A stretch of 64,000 bases of DNA, from contig JASBVG010000002.1 in assembly GCA_030147505.1 (NCBI GenBank), forward strand, positions 1 to 64,000, read 5' to 3'. The translations under genes and the position numbers were made by a program. A model generated the notes under the pieces. It was not told the origin of the DNA and made no database searches. It was given only the letters and a program-made list of their open reading frames with translations. This stretch comes from Tardiphaga sp. (GTDB taxonomy: Bacteria; Pseudomonadota; Alphaproteobacteria; Rhizobiales; Xanthobacteraceae). Positions 26,612 to 35,290 of this stretch are shown in pieces (within the stretch, counting starts at the first letter, position 1; every line of letters starts with the position of its first letter).

Positions 26612-27159
26612 GATGGCACCTTCAAATCGTCCAGGCCGACAAACACTGTCTTGACGACACCTTGTTTATCGGCGGACCGCATCTTGAAGTATTGGCCAGG
26701 AAAGTGAGTTGCAACGAATTCTTCGAGAAACGCCGGCACAATGTCCGGATGTCCGACAGCATCGATAATCCAGGGAATATTGCCTGATCGCCATTCGTCG
26801 GCAGATAGCCTGACAGGCAGGCTCTGATCCTCCGAAAGCCGCCGATCAACCTCCGGAGACACCCGCGCCCACACAGCGGCCGCATATGCTTGCGGAATGA
26901 CACCGCCTTGCGGTACCGCCTCGACCATCGCGATCTGCTCAGCCAACAACGGCGGCACGAGCAGCCAGCTCAAATCGCTGATGTGCAGATGATTGTGAGC
27001 CGGCGAACGCATCATCAGGGAAACGATCTTTGCAAACGCCGTTCCAAAAAGAAGATCGCGTTGCTTGAGCTGATCCATTTCCGCAGCTGTGTAAGACGCG
27101 GCATCGGTCGCACCGACATCGTTGGGGTTGGCGGCCGAATCCGCCATTTCTTCAATCAT
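26608..27159 (-). CDS. HlyC-like toxin-activating lysine acyltransferase
   Basis: The protein has 183 residues; the HlyC family is about 170. It can be aligned by eye with E. coli HlyC. RSPAHNHLHISDL matches the SSPLHRNWPVSLF segment, placing the catalytic histidine at H55. VWARVSPEVDRRL matches the SWANLSLENE segment. LSADEWRSGNIPWIIDAVG matches the EDWTSGDRKWFIDWI segment, placing the catalytic aspartate at D133. Members transfer a fatty acyl group from acyl-ACP to lysines of RTX toxins before export. The ATG at 27159 has GGAG 5 nt upstream, and the gene overlaps the next one by 4 nt. The likely substrate is the giant RTX protein of the same operon (inference). Confidence 0.85.
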   Translation of the reverse strand: MIEEMADSAANPNDVGATDAASYTAAEMDQLKQRDLLFGTAFAKIVSLMMRSPAHNHLHISDLSWLLVPPLLAEQIAMVEAVPQGGVIPQAYAAAVWARVSPEVDRRLSEDQSLPVRLSADEWRSGNIPWIIDAVGHPDIVPAFLEEFVATHFPGQYFKMRSADKQGVVKTVFVGLDDLKVPS

Positions 27160-27451
27160 GAGAGCTCCTCGAATAGCCTTTTTGAAGTGCTGGAAACTCT
27201 AGCACATTCCAAATGACCAGTCGGGAACGAGCGATCTTTATCTCCCCGATCTTCTCCCGCGCGACAGCGGCGCATCGCGGCATCGTCAATGGCGCATTGG
27301 CCATTTCATCGCTCGACAGGATAGACCGCATGAAGTCGCCACCATCATCCGGCTGTCCCGCCCCAAACCCGGCGACAGCCATGCTCCTATGTTGAAGCAT
27401 TGGATCGTCGCGCCTGTCACCTATCAGTTCTGATAGCGCTGCACTGTCCAA
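27152..27451 (-). CDS. Possible small hypothetical protein between luxR-type gene and hlyC-like gene
   Basis: This 99-residue frame fills most of the 321-base gap between the LuxR-type gene and the HlyC-like gene. Its stop overlaps the hlyC-like start by 8 nt, as expected within an operon. I recognise no domain. It has no signal peptide or membrane segment. Codon usage is mixed and the first 15 residues are not convincing, so translation may start at an internal ATG (the codon at MLQHRS or the one at MAVAGF). It may equally be an untranslated spacer or the remnant of a larger gene. Confidence 0.35.
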   Translation of the reverse strand: MDSAALSELIGDRRDDPMLQHRSMAVAGFGAGQPDDGGDFMRSILSSDEMANAPLTMPRCAAVAREKIGEIKIARSRLVIWNVLEFPALQKGYSRSSHD

Positions 27452-27480
27452 CTGACTTGAAAGCTTCTTAGTCGGAGCGC

Positions 27481-27714
27481 TCAGTGCAGATCACGCGATT
27501 TGCTTTCGGCACCCGGCTCGATCAGGCCGAGTTGCGCGGCCTTGATGGCAGCAAAGGTACGGCTGTTGGTTCCGAGCTTTTTCATCGCGTTCTTGATGTG
27601 AAAAATGACAGTATTTTCACTGATCGACAGAATTTGCCCGATTTCCCAGGACGACTTGCCGAGCGCGGTCCAGCTCAAGCAAGTTTTCTCTCGATCGGAA
27701 AGATCCTTTGTCAT
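27481..27714 (-). CDS. Stand-alone LuxR/GerE-type helix-turn-helix regulator
   Basis: The whole protein is 77 residues and consists of little more than the LuxR_C (GerE) DNA-binding domain. LSDREKTCLSWTALGKSSWE is the first helix pair, and IGQILSISENTVIFHIKNAM with KKLGTNSRTFAAIKAAQLGL forms the recognition and closing helices. There is no autoinducer-binding or receiver domain. The start codon overlaps the stop of the HlyD gene (ATGA), so it is translationally coupled to the secretion genes. It probably regulates its own operon (inference). Such bare HTH proteins may need a partner or act constitutively. Confidence 0.85.
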   Translation of the reverse strand: MTKDLSDREKTCLSWTALGKSSWEIGQILSISENTVIFHIKNAMKKLGTNSRTFAAIKAAQLGLIEPGAESKSRDLH

Positions 27715-29186
27715 CGCTCCGTCGCCGCCTCATGTGCGTACCGAAGGATCGGCGATAGCAAATATTCGATAACCCGCCGACGTCCGGTTTTGATTTCGAC
27801 TGTAATCGCCATGCCCGGTGCCAAGCTGACAATCTTGTCCTCGACCTGCATCTGCGTGCGATCCAGCGACACGCGTGCCGCATAGACGAGCTCCTGCCCC
27901 TGCGGCTCGCTGCTGTCCGCGAGTGCGGCGCGCGTCTTGCCGGGATCGGCGCGATCCACCGGCTTCTCCCGTGTGATCGCATCCTGCGAGACGTTGATCA
28001 CCTCGCCATGCAGCAGTCCGTATTTCGTGAAGTTGAACGTATCGATCTTGATTTCAGCGGACTGCCCCGGCGTCACGAAGCCGATATCCTTGTTCGGCAG
28101 CATCGCTTCGGCTTCCAGCTTGCTGTCCGCAGGCACGATCGCCATCAGCTGCTGCGCGGGAGAGACCACGCCACCGACGGTGTGGATCGCGAGTTGTTGC
28201 ACGGTGCCGTCCACCGGCGCGCGCAGCATCTGGTCGTTCATCCGTCGTTCGGCCTTGATCATGTCCTCGCCGAGTTGCGCGGACTTCTGCCGGGCGTCCG
28301 CAAAGTCCGTCATCACGGTGCGGGCATATTCGGCGCGGGTCTGCTCGCGCTGCGCTTCCAGCGCCGATCTGGCGGCGGCGATCTCGGCCAGGCGGCGGCG
28401 CTGCACGATCAGATCATGGCGCTGCTCGCTGAGCTTGAGCTGGGAGTCGAGGAACGCGAGACGGTTGCCGAATTCCAGCTTCAGCAGCTTCTCTCGCACC
28501 TCCGCGGTTTCTGTCACGAAAGGCAGGCTGGCCTCGATCTTGTCGATCAGCGCCGCGAGGCCATTCGCCTCGGCCTGCTTCTGCGCGATCTGCTGGTCGA
28601 AGGAGAGGATTTTTGCCGCCTGCTGCTCGGCCTGCGCGAGCATGGTGCCGCGGCTGCGCAGCACTTCATGCTCGGGCACGCCGGGCGGGACGACGTAGTC
28701 GCCGACCGTTGCCGTGGCGAGGCCGGATTGCAGGGCTGAAAGCCTGGACACATCGAGCTTCGCCCGCATCCATTCGGCGCTCACACGATTACGTTCGGCG
28801 GTGGTGATGGTGCGGTCAATCTCGATCAGCACGTCGCCGGCACGCACGCGGTCGCCGTCGCGGACATGGATGGCGGTGACAGTGCCGGCTTCCAGCGGCT
28901 GGATGGTCTTCGTACGGCCGGTCGGCACGATCTTGCCTTGCGCCGTGGCAATGATGTCGATCTGGCCGAGGCAGCTCCACAGCAGCGCCAGCGCGAAGAA
29001 GGCGATGATGGTGAAGGCAATGGCGCGGCCGACCGGTGACGCCGGCGTCTCGATGATCTCCAGTGCCGCGGGCAAGAATTCCAGTTCCTCGCGCCGGCGC
29101 ACGATTTTTGGCGGCGCGAGCTTTGACTTCGGCGTCTCTGGCCCCACCGGCTCCGGCGCGGCGGCTGGCGCTGCTTCGACGCTCAC
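27711..29186 (-). CDS. HlyD-family type I secretion membrane-fusion protein
   Basis: The protein has 491 residues, typical for HlyD. A cytoplasmic N-terminus precedes one transmembrane segment at about 54-75 (AIAFTIIAFFALALLWSCLG). The beta-barrel/lipoyl motif follows (GKIVPTGRTKTIQPLEAGTV, then VRDGDRVRAGDVLIEID). A long coiled-coil hairpin spans about 120-310. The second lipoyl half and C-terminal barrel include APVDGTVQQLAIHTVGGVV and GMAITVEIKTGRRRVIEYL. The family links the inner-membrane ABC exporter to an outer-membrane TolC protein. It lies 36 nt after the transporter gene. No TolC gene is present here, so the outer-membrane partner must be elsewhere. Confidence 0.95.
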   Translation of the reverse strand: MSVEAAPAAAPEPVGPETPKSKLAPPKIVRRREELEFLPAALEIIETPASPVGRAIAFTIIAFFALALLWSCLGQIDIIATAQGKIVPTGRTKTIQPLEAGTVTAIHVRDGDRVRAGDVLIEIDRTITTAERNRVSAEWMRAKLDVSRLSALQSGLATATVGDYVVPPGVPEHEVLRSRGTMLAQAEQQAAKILSFDQQIAQKQAEANGLAALIDKIEASLPFVTETAEVREKLLKLEFGNRLAFLDSQLKLSEQRHDLIVQRRRLAEIAAARSALEAQREQTRAEYARTVMTDFADARQKSAQLGEDMIKAERRMNDQMLRAPVDGTVQQLAIHTVGGVVSPAQQLMAIVPADSKLEAEAMLPNKDIGFVTPGQSAEIKIDTFNFTKYGLLHGEVINVSQDAITREKPVDRADPGKTRAALADSSEPQGQELVYAARVSLDRTQMQVEDKIVSLAPGMAITVEIKTGRRRVIEYLLSPILRYAHEAATER

Positions 29187-29222
29187 GCGATGGCCCTGTC
29201 ATAGATGCCTCGACTCATGCGC

Positions 29223-31358
29223 TCACACCACTTCATGGATACCTGCCTGGATGCGATGAAGCGAGGCATAGCGGCCGCCGGTGCGAATCAGCTCGTCATG
29301 GGTGCCGTCCTCGACAAGGCGGCCGCGTTCCAGCGTGATGATGCGGTCGGCGAAGCGCACCGTGGAGAGGCGATGGGCGATGATCAGCACCGTGCGCCCC
29401 TGCGCGATGCTGCGCATGTTCTGCTGCACGATGCGCTCACTCTCGTAATCGAGGGCGCTGGTAGCTTCGTCGAAGATCAGGATGCGGGGATTGCCTACCA
29501 GCGCGCGGGCGATCGCCACGCGCTGGCGCTGCCCGCCGGACAGGCTGGCGCCGCGCTCGCCGACCATGGTGTCATAGCCCTCGGGCAGTTCGAGGATGAA
29601 GTCATGGGCACCTGCCAGTTTTGCCGCGGCGACGATGCGCTCCATCGGCAGGCCAGGATCGGCCAATGCGATGTTGTCGCGGATGGTGCGGTTGAACAGC
29701 ACATTCTCCTGCAACACCACGCCGACCTGCCGGCGCAGCCAGGCGACATCCACCATCGCCAGATCGACGCCGTCGATCAGCACCCGGCCGCTTTCCGGCA
29801 CATAGAGCCGTTGCACCAGCTTTGCGAGCGTCGATTTGCCGGAGCCGGAGGCGCCGACGATGCCGACCACCTGGCCGGCCGGAAATTGCAGGCTGACATC
29901 ATGCAGGATCTCCGGCCCGTCGAGCCGGTAGCGGAACTTGACGTGGTCAAATTCGATGGCGCCGCGGATCGGCGGTGGTGTGGCGCGGCCGACCGTATAG
30001 GCGGGCTCCGGGGCGGTGTTGAGGATGTCGCCGAGACGCGCGATCGACAGCCGCGCCTGATGAAAGTCCTGCCAGAGCTGGGCAAGCCGCAGCACCGGCT
30101 GGGTCACCCGTCCGGATAGCATGTTGAAGGCGACGAGTTCGCCTACGGTGAGCGATCCGTTGATGACGAGATGCGCGCCAAAATACAGCGTCAGCGCGGT
30201 GACGATCTTGCTGACCAGTTGCACGCTCTGGCTCGCCCAATTGCCGAGCGACAGCACGCGAAAACTGGAGGCCACATAGGCGGCGAGCTGTTCCTCCCAG
30301 CGCCGCTGCATCTGCGGCTCGACCGCCATCGCCTTCAGCGTCTCGACGCCGTTAACGCTTTCGACCAGGAATGCCTGGTTCTCGGCGCCACGCTCGAATT
30401 TTTCATCGAGCCGTTTGCGAAACAGCGGTGTGACGCCGACGGAGATCGCGATGAAGAACGGGAAGGATGCGACCACGATCCATGTCAGGGTCGGCGAGTA
30501 GTAGAACATCACCGCGAGGAACACGATGGTGAAGACGAGGTCGATCACCAGCGTCAGCGCCGATCCGGTGAGGAAATTGCGGATGTTTTCCAGCTCGCGC
30601 ACCCGCGCGACGGAGTCGCCGGCCCGGCGCGCCGCGAAATAGCCGATGGGAAGTGCCAGCAGATGCCGGAACAGGCGCGCGCCAAGCTCGACATCGATGC
30701 GGTTGGTGGTGTGCGAGAACACATAGGTGCGCAAACCTGTCAGCACCGTCTCGAAGATCGACACCGCGATAAGGCCAGCGACCAGCACGTCCAGCGTGGT
30801 CAGACCGCGATGCACCAGCACCTTGTCGATCACCACCTGGAAGAACAGCGGCGTGATCAGCGCAAAAATCTGCAGGAAAAACGAGGCGACCAGCACTTCC
30901 GTGAGCAAGCCGCGATATTTGTGCATCGCCTGCAGGAACCAGGTGATGTCGAACCGCCGCGCCAGCTCGCCGAGTGAGGCTCGCCGCGTCATGACAATGA
31001 GCTGTCCGGCCCAGACAGCCTCGAAATCGGCGCGAAGCATGAGCTGCGGACGGCCATTCAAAGGCTCCTGAACGAGAACCTTGTCGTCGGCCGCCTTGCC
31101 AAGAATGAGGAAACCGCCGTCCTTGAGCAACGCAATCGCCGGCAGCGTTGCGGCGGCGAGGCGCTCCCATTTCTGCTTAACGATGCGCGCTTTCAATCCG
31201 TGCGCACGCGCGCTACGAACAATCTCTGAAGCATCGACAACAGCCTGACCGAGCCGATGGCTCAGCTGTTCTGCCTCTGCAGCCACACCGTTAAAGCGCA
31301 GCATTAAGACCAGCGAGGCCAAGCCCGACTGCGCGCTTTCGCCAACACTCTTAGACAT
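29223..31358 (-). CDS. HlyB-like type I secretion ABC transporter with catalytically dead C39-like domain
   Basis: About 711 residues from ATG 31358 (the frame opens 7 codons earlier). Residues about 1-125 form a C39-peptidase-like domain without the active-site Cys (SGLASLVLMLRFNG). This is the CLD form, which docks RTX substrates without cutting them. Membrane segments lie at about 150-450. The ATPase domain has Walker A GASGSGKS, signature LSGGQRQRVAIARAL and Walker B ILIFDEATSALD, followed by the H-loop IIAHRLSTV. It is the first gene of the long minus-strand unit ending in the giant RTX gene, its presumed cargo. Confidence 0.95.
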   Translation of the reverse strand: MSKSVGESAQSGLASLVLMLRFNGVAAEAEQLSHRLGQAVVDASEIVRSARAHGLKARIVKQKWERLAAATLPAIALLKDGGFLILGKAADDKVLVQEPLNGRPQLMLRADFEAVWAGQLIVMTRRASLGELARRFDITWFLQAMHKYRGLLTEVLVASFFLQIFALITPLFFQVVIDKVLVHRGLTTLDVLVAGLIAVSIFETVLTGLRTYVFSHTTNRIDVELGARLFRHLLALPIGYFAARRAGDSVARVRELENIRNFLTGSALTLVIDLVFTIVFLAVMFYYSPTLTWIVVASFPFFIAISVGVTPLFRKRLDEKFERGAENQAFLVESVNGVETLKAMAVEPQMQRRWEEQLAAYVASSFRVLSLGNWASQSVQLVSKIVTALTLYFGAHLVINGSLTVGELVAFNMLSGRVTQPVLRLAQLWQDFHQARLSIARLGDILNTAPEPAYTVGRATPPPIRGAIEFDHVKFRYRLDGPEILHDVSLQFPAGQVVGIVGASGSGKSTLAKLVQRLYVPESGRVLIDGVDLAMVDVAWLRRQVGVVLQENVLFNRTIRDNIALADPGLPMERIVAAAKLAGAHDFILELPEGYDTMVGERGASLSGGQRQRVAIARALVGNPRILIFDEATSALDYESERIVQQNMRSIAQGRTVLIIAHRLSTVRFADRIITLERGRLVEDGTHDELIRTGGRYASLHRIQAGIHEVV

Positions 31359-31700
31359 TTGCGTCCATCCGCGTGGCAAAACAGCCTGCGCTCAATGGTT
31401 GTATCGTAGTGGACGCTTTTTGATTTGGGCAACGGGTTTATTTCAGAATATTTCTTGTGGGTTGGCAGCGTCACGACACTGTCTGAAAGTACTTAGAATA
31501 AAAATGTCTCCGAAGAGCGCGCGCCTCTCGCCCATTGTGATCGGACACTGGGCAACGGCTCTCACAGGTCGCGCTCAAGATGTGTTTGCGTTCACCAATT
31601 TTGCAAAAGCCTCCATTTCCCTTTCGCCAACCGGGAGTGAGTTCCAAAAATCCCTGTGCGGCGAGTGATACGGTGTGGATCCCGGAGGTGCTTAAGAATC
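31359..31700. other. Intergenic region upstream of the T1SS/RTX operon
   Basis: This divergent spacer separates the secretion operon (leftward) from a small membrane protein gene (rightward). It should hold the promoters of both. AT-rich patches occur around 31410-31470. A plus-strand frame (31399-31668) has no domain or ribosome-binding site and I do not call it. I see no convincing LuxR-type palindrome. Confidence 0.4.
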
Positions 31701-31958
31701 ATGTCTGAAAGTGCGTTGTTCATTTCTCGGATGATTGTGATCGTTCAGATCGGGATCGCCGTCTCTGCTTTCGCGGCCGCCATTTTTTGGTGGCTCTCGG
31801 CGCGTACGCCAGCGCCGCCGGCGACATGGAAGGGAATAGATCAATTGCCGAAATGGCTGGACAATGCGGCAGCACTCAATCGGCGCGCAGCGATGGCAGC
31901 AGCCGTCTCCGCTGCCCTGACGGCGGTGGCAATGATCTTAGGTTGGCTCGCGGTGTAA
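31701..31958 (+). CDS. Small membrane protein of unknown function
   Basis: I chose the ATG at 31701 because a GGAGG lies at 31684-31688; the open frame extends 15 codons further upstream. The product has 85 residues. It has two predicted membrane helices (about residues 7-33, FISRMIVIVQIGIAVSAFAAA, and about 62-84, AAVSAALTAVAMILGWLAV). A short loop containing PPATWKGIDQLPKWL joins them. I recognise no family. It stands alone between the RTX locus and the catabolic region. Confidence 0.55.
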   Translation: MSESALFISRMIVIVQIGIAVSAFAAAIFWWLSARTPAPPATWKGIDQLPKWLDNAAALNRRAAMAAAVSAALTAVAMILGWLAV

Positions 31959-32460
31959 AACTTGAGGCGAGTTGGTGGTCGATATTTTGTCTGGCGAACG
32001 CGACTGCTCGCGCAGGTTCGATTGCGTAAAGATGGTCATCTCGAAAGACCACCAGAATCCGGAAAATGATTTTTCAAAGTAATTTCAACAACATACGTGT
32101 TCGCAGTTTTATTTGGAATGGCGCGCCATATTTTTCAATGACTTAGTCAGTCTCGATCTGATTCGTCGAAGCTCGATCAAATAGGCGAATGCGAACACCT
32201 CAAGGTCATTAAGACTCGGTCCGATTACCCATTCGGTGTCGCCCGATACCGAATCAACTCTAGATTGAATTTTATTGGGCAACGCCTTGTTTGGCGAAAC
32301 AGTCCTTTCCCCTCCCTCGGACTTCTCTTCCATTGGTAGACGGAACGAACCGGGCGGCGTAGCGAGATCGTCTTTGCCAGACAGGCAACCTCAATGTCTG
32401 CCTTGCGCACCAGAAGCACTTCGTCCTCAGGAAAGCGTTGTCTCCAAGATCTTTGCAGCG
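31959..32460. other. Intergenic region with no supported gene
   Basis: These 502 bases separate the RTX locus from the catabolic genes. Two short overlapping minus-strand frames (32109-32333 and 32225-32419) show no domain, no clear ribosome-binding site and atypical composition. The stretch 32060-32280 is AT-richer than its flanks. I see no transposase remnant or tRNA-like fold. Confidence 0.4.
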
Positions 32461-32751
32461 TTACCTGTCATCATCGCGGATCGAGGAGGGGTGACGGCAC
32501 AGCGGCGTCACTTTGATGCGCATGAAGGGAAACAGCGGCAACGTCGAAAGGATGTCATGCAGCTCGTCGTTGCCGCTCACATCGAAAATGCTCACATTGG
32601 CGTATTGTCCGGCGACCCGCCATAGATGCCGCCATTTCCCGGAACGCTGCAGCTCCTGCGCCCGCTCGCGCTCGGTCTTCTTCAAGCGCTCGACGGTGTC
32701 CGGGGCAATCGTCGCCGGGATCTCTACGTCCATCTCGACCTTGAAAAGCAT
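32461..32751 (-). CDS. catC: Muconolactone delta-isomerase
   Basis: The protein has 96 residues from ATG 32751, the usual CatC length. It begins MLFKVEMDVEIP and contains the family features KKTERERAQELQRSGKWRHLWRVAGQYANVSIFDV and ELHDILSTLPLFPFMRIKVTPL, quoted here only as landmarks near residues 24-58 and 63-85. It converts muconolactone to 3-oxoadipate enol-lactone in the catechol branch of the beta-ketoadipate pathway. The start lies 3 nt after the catB stop, so the two are coupled. Confidence 0.95.
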   Translation of the reverse strand: MLFKVEMDVEIPATIAPDTVERLKKTERERAQELQRSGKWRHLWRVAGQYANVSIFDVSGNDELHDILSTLPLFPFMRIKVTPLCRHPSSIRDDDR

Positions 32752-32754
32752 CAA

Positions 32755-33930
32755 TCACGCTCCTGACGTTGCGGCTGTCGCCCGGATACGCGGGGTGAAG
32801 CCATCGCGCTGGAAGAAGGCGACGCGGTCCATATCGAGCTCCACACCGATGCCCGGAGCAGTCGGGACTTCAAGCGCAAAATCGCCATAGCGTAGCGGCG
32901 TGGCCAGGATTTCTTCCGTCAGGAGAAGTGGCCCGAACAACTCGGTACCCCATGTCAGCTTGGGAAGTGCGGAAAACACCTGCGCCGATGCAGCGGTACC
33001 AACGCCTCCTTCGAGCATCGTTCCACCGTAGAGACCGATACCGGCGGACTCGCCGATTGCCGCCATCCTGGCCGCGTCATAAAGACCGCCAGCCTGGTTG
33101 ATCTTCAGCGCAAACACATCCGCTGCCCCCCTCGCGGCAATATCGAATGCATCCCTGACGCCATGCAGGGCTTCGTCGGCCATGATCGCCACAGCAAAGC
33201 GCCCGCTGAGACGCGCTTGTGCCCCGCGATCGTCGCGCGAAAGCGGTTGCTCGATCAAATCCACACCGGCCGCTTCCAGTGCCGGAATCCCGCGTCTCGC
33301 ATCGACTTCGCTCCACGCCTGATTCACATCGACTCGTACACTGGCGCGATCGCCGAGGGCCCGCTTGATGGCTGCGACATGCGCCACATCGTCATTCACC
33401 GAACGCAAGCCGATCTTGAGCTTGAAGATATTGTGTCGACGCGCATCGAGCATGCGCTCGGCTTCCTCGATGTCGCGCGTCGTGTTCCCGCTCGCCAGCG
33501 TCCAGGCGACTGGCAATGTTTGGTGCTGGCGCCCACCCAGCAACTCGGAGACAGGCAGACCGAGCCGCTTGCCGAGAGCATCGAGCAATGCCGTCTCCAC
33601 GGCGCAAGTCGCGAAGCGGTTGCCCCTCACACGTTGCTTCACCTGCCCCATCAGCGCTGCGACACGCGACGCATCAGCCCCGACGATCGCCGGCGCGATA
33701 TATGTATCAATGGTGAGCTTGATGCCTTCGGGGCTCTCTTCACCGTAGCTGAGACCGCCGATTGTCGTCCCCTCGCCGATGCCGATCGTTCCGTCGGAGC
33801 AGCGGATCGTGACCAGAACCAGCGTCTGGCTGTTCATCGTGTGCATCGACAGCTTATGCGGACGGATGGTCGGGACATCGACCAGGATGGTTTCAACGGT
33901 ATCGACCCGGACCTCGGTTGGCGCATTCAT
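32755..33930 (-). CDS. catB: Muconate cycloisomerase (enolase superfamily)
   Basis: The protein has 391 residues. In the MLE subgroup of the enolase superfamily the acid/base motif KxK is present as FKLKIG (K170 and K172). Metal ligands are expected at D201 (VDVNQAW), E227 (LIEQPL) and D252 (MADEAL), and the second base at K276 (FALKINQAGG). The enzyme turns cis,cis-muconate into muconolactone. It sits in one minus-strand unit with two solute-binding-protein genes and catC. catA (catechol 1,2-dioxygenase) is not in the window. Confidence 0.93.
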   Translation of the reverse strand: MNAPTEVRVDTVETILVDVPTIRPHKLSMHTMNSQTLVLVTIRCSDGTIGIGEGTTIGGLSYGEESPEGIKLTIDTYIAPAIVGADASRVAALMGQVKQRVRGNRFATCAVETALLDALGKRLGLPVSELLGGRQHQTLPVAWTLASGNTTRDIEEAERMLDARRHNIFKLKIGLRSVNDDVAHVAAIKRALGDRASVRVDVNQAWSEVDARRGIPALEAAGVDLIEQPLSRDDRGAQARLSGRFAVAIMADEALHGVRDAFDIAARGAADVFALKINQAGGLYDAARMAAIGESAGIGLYGGTMLEGGVGTAASAQVFSALPKLTWGTELFGPLLLTEEILATPLRYGDFALEVPTAPGIGVELDMDRVAFFQRDGFTPRIRATAATSGA

Positions 33931-34005
33931 GAGTACATCCTTCTGTTGTCCGGTCGCGGATCGCAGAGAACCTCCCGCGATCCGTCTGCCACGAAAGCGT
34001 GCAGC

Positions 34006-35211
34006 TCACTTCTTGATGAGCGAGCAGCGAGAAGCCGACAGTGGCTGGAAAGCGTCGTCGCCGCTGACAGTCGCCAGCAGCTTGTAGTCATCCCAGCGCG
34101 CCTTGGATTCCGACGGCTTCTTCACCTCGAAGAGATACATGTCGTGGACCATGCGACCGTCTTCACGGATGCGACCATTTTTCGCGAACATGTCGTTGAT
34201 CGGGGTTTCCTTCATAACCTTCATGACTGCCGCAGACTCGGTCGTCCCGGCCTTCCTGACCGCATTCAGATAGGTCAGCACCGAGGAGTAGACGCCGGCT
34301 TGTGCTGATGTCGGCGCGCGCTTGGTGCGTTCCATGAACCGCTTGGAAAAAGCGCGCGTTTCGTCATTCAGATCCCAGTAGAAGGCTTCAGCGAGAAGCA
34401 GGCCTTGCGCCGTCTCGAGGCCGACGCTGTCGATATCGGAGATGAACGCCAGCAACGGCGACAGCTTCTGCCCGGATTGGGTCAGGCCGAATTCCGACGC
34501 CTGCTTGATCGCGTTGATCGTGTCGCCGCCGGCATTGGCGAGGCCGATCACCTTGGCTTTGGAGCTCTGCGCCTGCAGCAGGAAGGACGAGAAATCGGAG
34601 GTGTTGATCGGATGCCGGACATTGCCGATCACCTTGCCACCAGCCCTGGTGACGATGCTCGACGTATCGCGCTCCAGTTCCTGTCCGAAAGCATAATCGG
34701 CCGTGAGGAAAAACCACGTATCGAGGCCGCGCTTGACTGTTGCAAGGCCGGTCACGCTGGCGAGCGCATAGGTATCGTAGGTATAGTGGACGATGTAGGG
34801 ACCACACGCTTCGTTTGTCAGACGCACGGCGCCGGGACCGTTGAACATGATGATCCTGTTGCGCGCTTTGGCCATCTCCGCGGCGGCAAGCGCTGTGGCC
34901 GAGCCGGCCACATCGACGATGGCTTCGACACCCTGATTATCGATCAACTCGCGCGTGAAATTCGCAGCGAGGTCGGCCTTGTTGAGGTGGTCCGCAACGA
35001 CGATCTGGACCTTGCGACCGAGAACCTCGCCGCCAAAATCCTCGATCGCCATCTTTGCGGCGGCTTCGCTGCCCGGCCCGGTGATATCCGCAAACAGCCC
35101 GGACATGTCGAGAACTGCGCCGATCTTCAAGGGGCCGTTGCTCTGAGCGGAAACGGCGGAAGCGGCGACGACGAGCGTGGCAGCGACAAGACCGGAAACT
35201 ACTCTCTTCAC
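34006..35211 (-). CDS. ABC transporter substrate-binding protein, branched-chain amino-acid/aromatic type
   Basis: I chose GTG 35211 as start. It is preceded by GGAGAAGAAT and gives a clean signal peptide (KRVVSGLVAATLVVAASAVSA). The open frame extends upstream into the previous gene. The mature protein (about 380 residues) is a type I periplasmic binding fold of the LivJ/LivK class (LKIGAVLDMSGLFADITGPG; later ADYAFGQELERDT and NAGGDTINAIKQASEFGL). It probably binds an aromatic acid or related ligand, judging from the catBC genes downstream (inference). No permease or ATPase genes lie beside it; a full Liv system sits at 45982-50568. Confidence 0.88.
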   Translation of the reverse strand: MKRVVSGLVAATLVVAASAVSAQSNGPLKIGAVLDMSGLFADITGPGSEAAAKMAIEDFGGEVLGRKVQIVVADHLNKADLAANFTRELIDNQGVEAIVDVAGSATALAAAEMAKARNRIIMFNGPGAVRLTNEACGPYIVHYTYDTYALASVTGLATVKRGLDTWFFLTADYAFGQELERDTSSIVTRAGGKVIGNVRHPINTSDFSSFLLQAQSSKAKVIGLANAGGDTINAIKQASEFGLTQSGQKLSPLLAFISDIDSVGLETAQGLLLAEAFYWDLNDETRAFSKRFMERTKRAPTSAQAGVYSSVLTYLNAVRKAGTTESAAVMKVMKETPINDMFAKNGRIREDGRMVHDMYLFEVKKPSESKARWDDYKLLATVSGDDAFQPLSASRCSLIKK

Positions 35212-35290
35212 ATTCTTCTCCTTAAGCCCCTTGATGGGCTGAACCAATCGACGGTGAAATTCGAATGACGGCGCGGGCGCCGTCACTGCA

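Noticed and set aside
31399..31668. Plus-strand frame of 89 codons upstream of the T1SS operon
   Set aside because: It has no domain or Shine-Dalgarno and lies in a probable promoter region.
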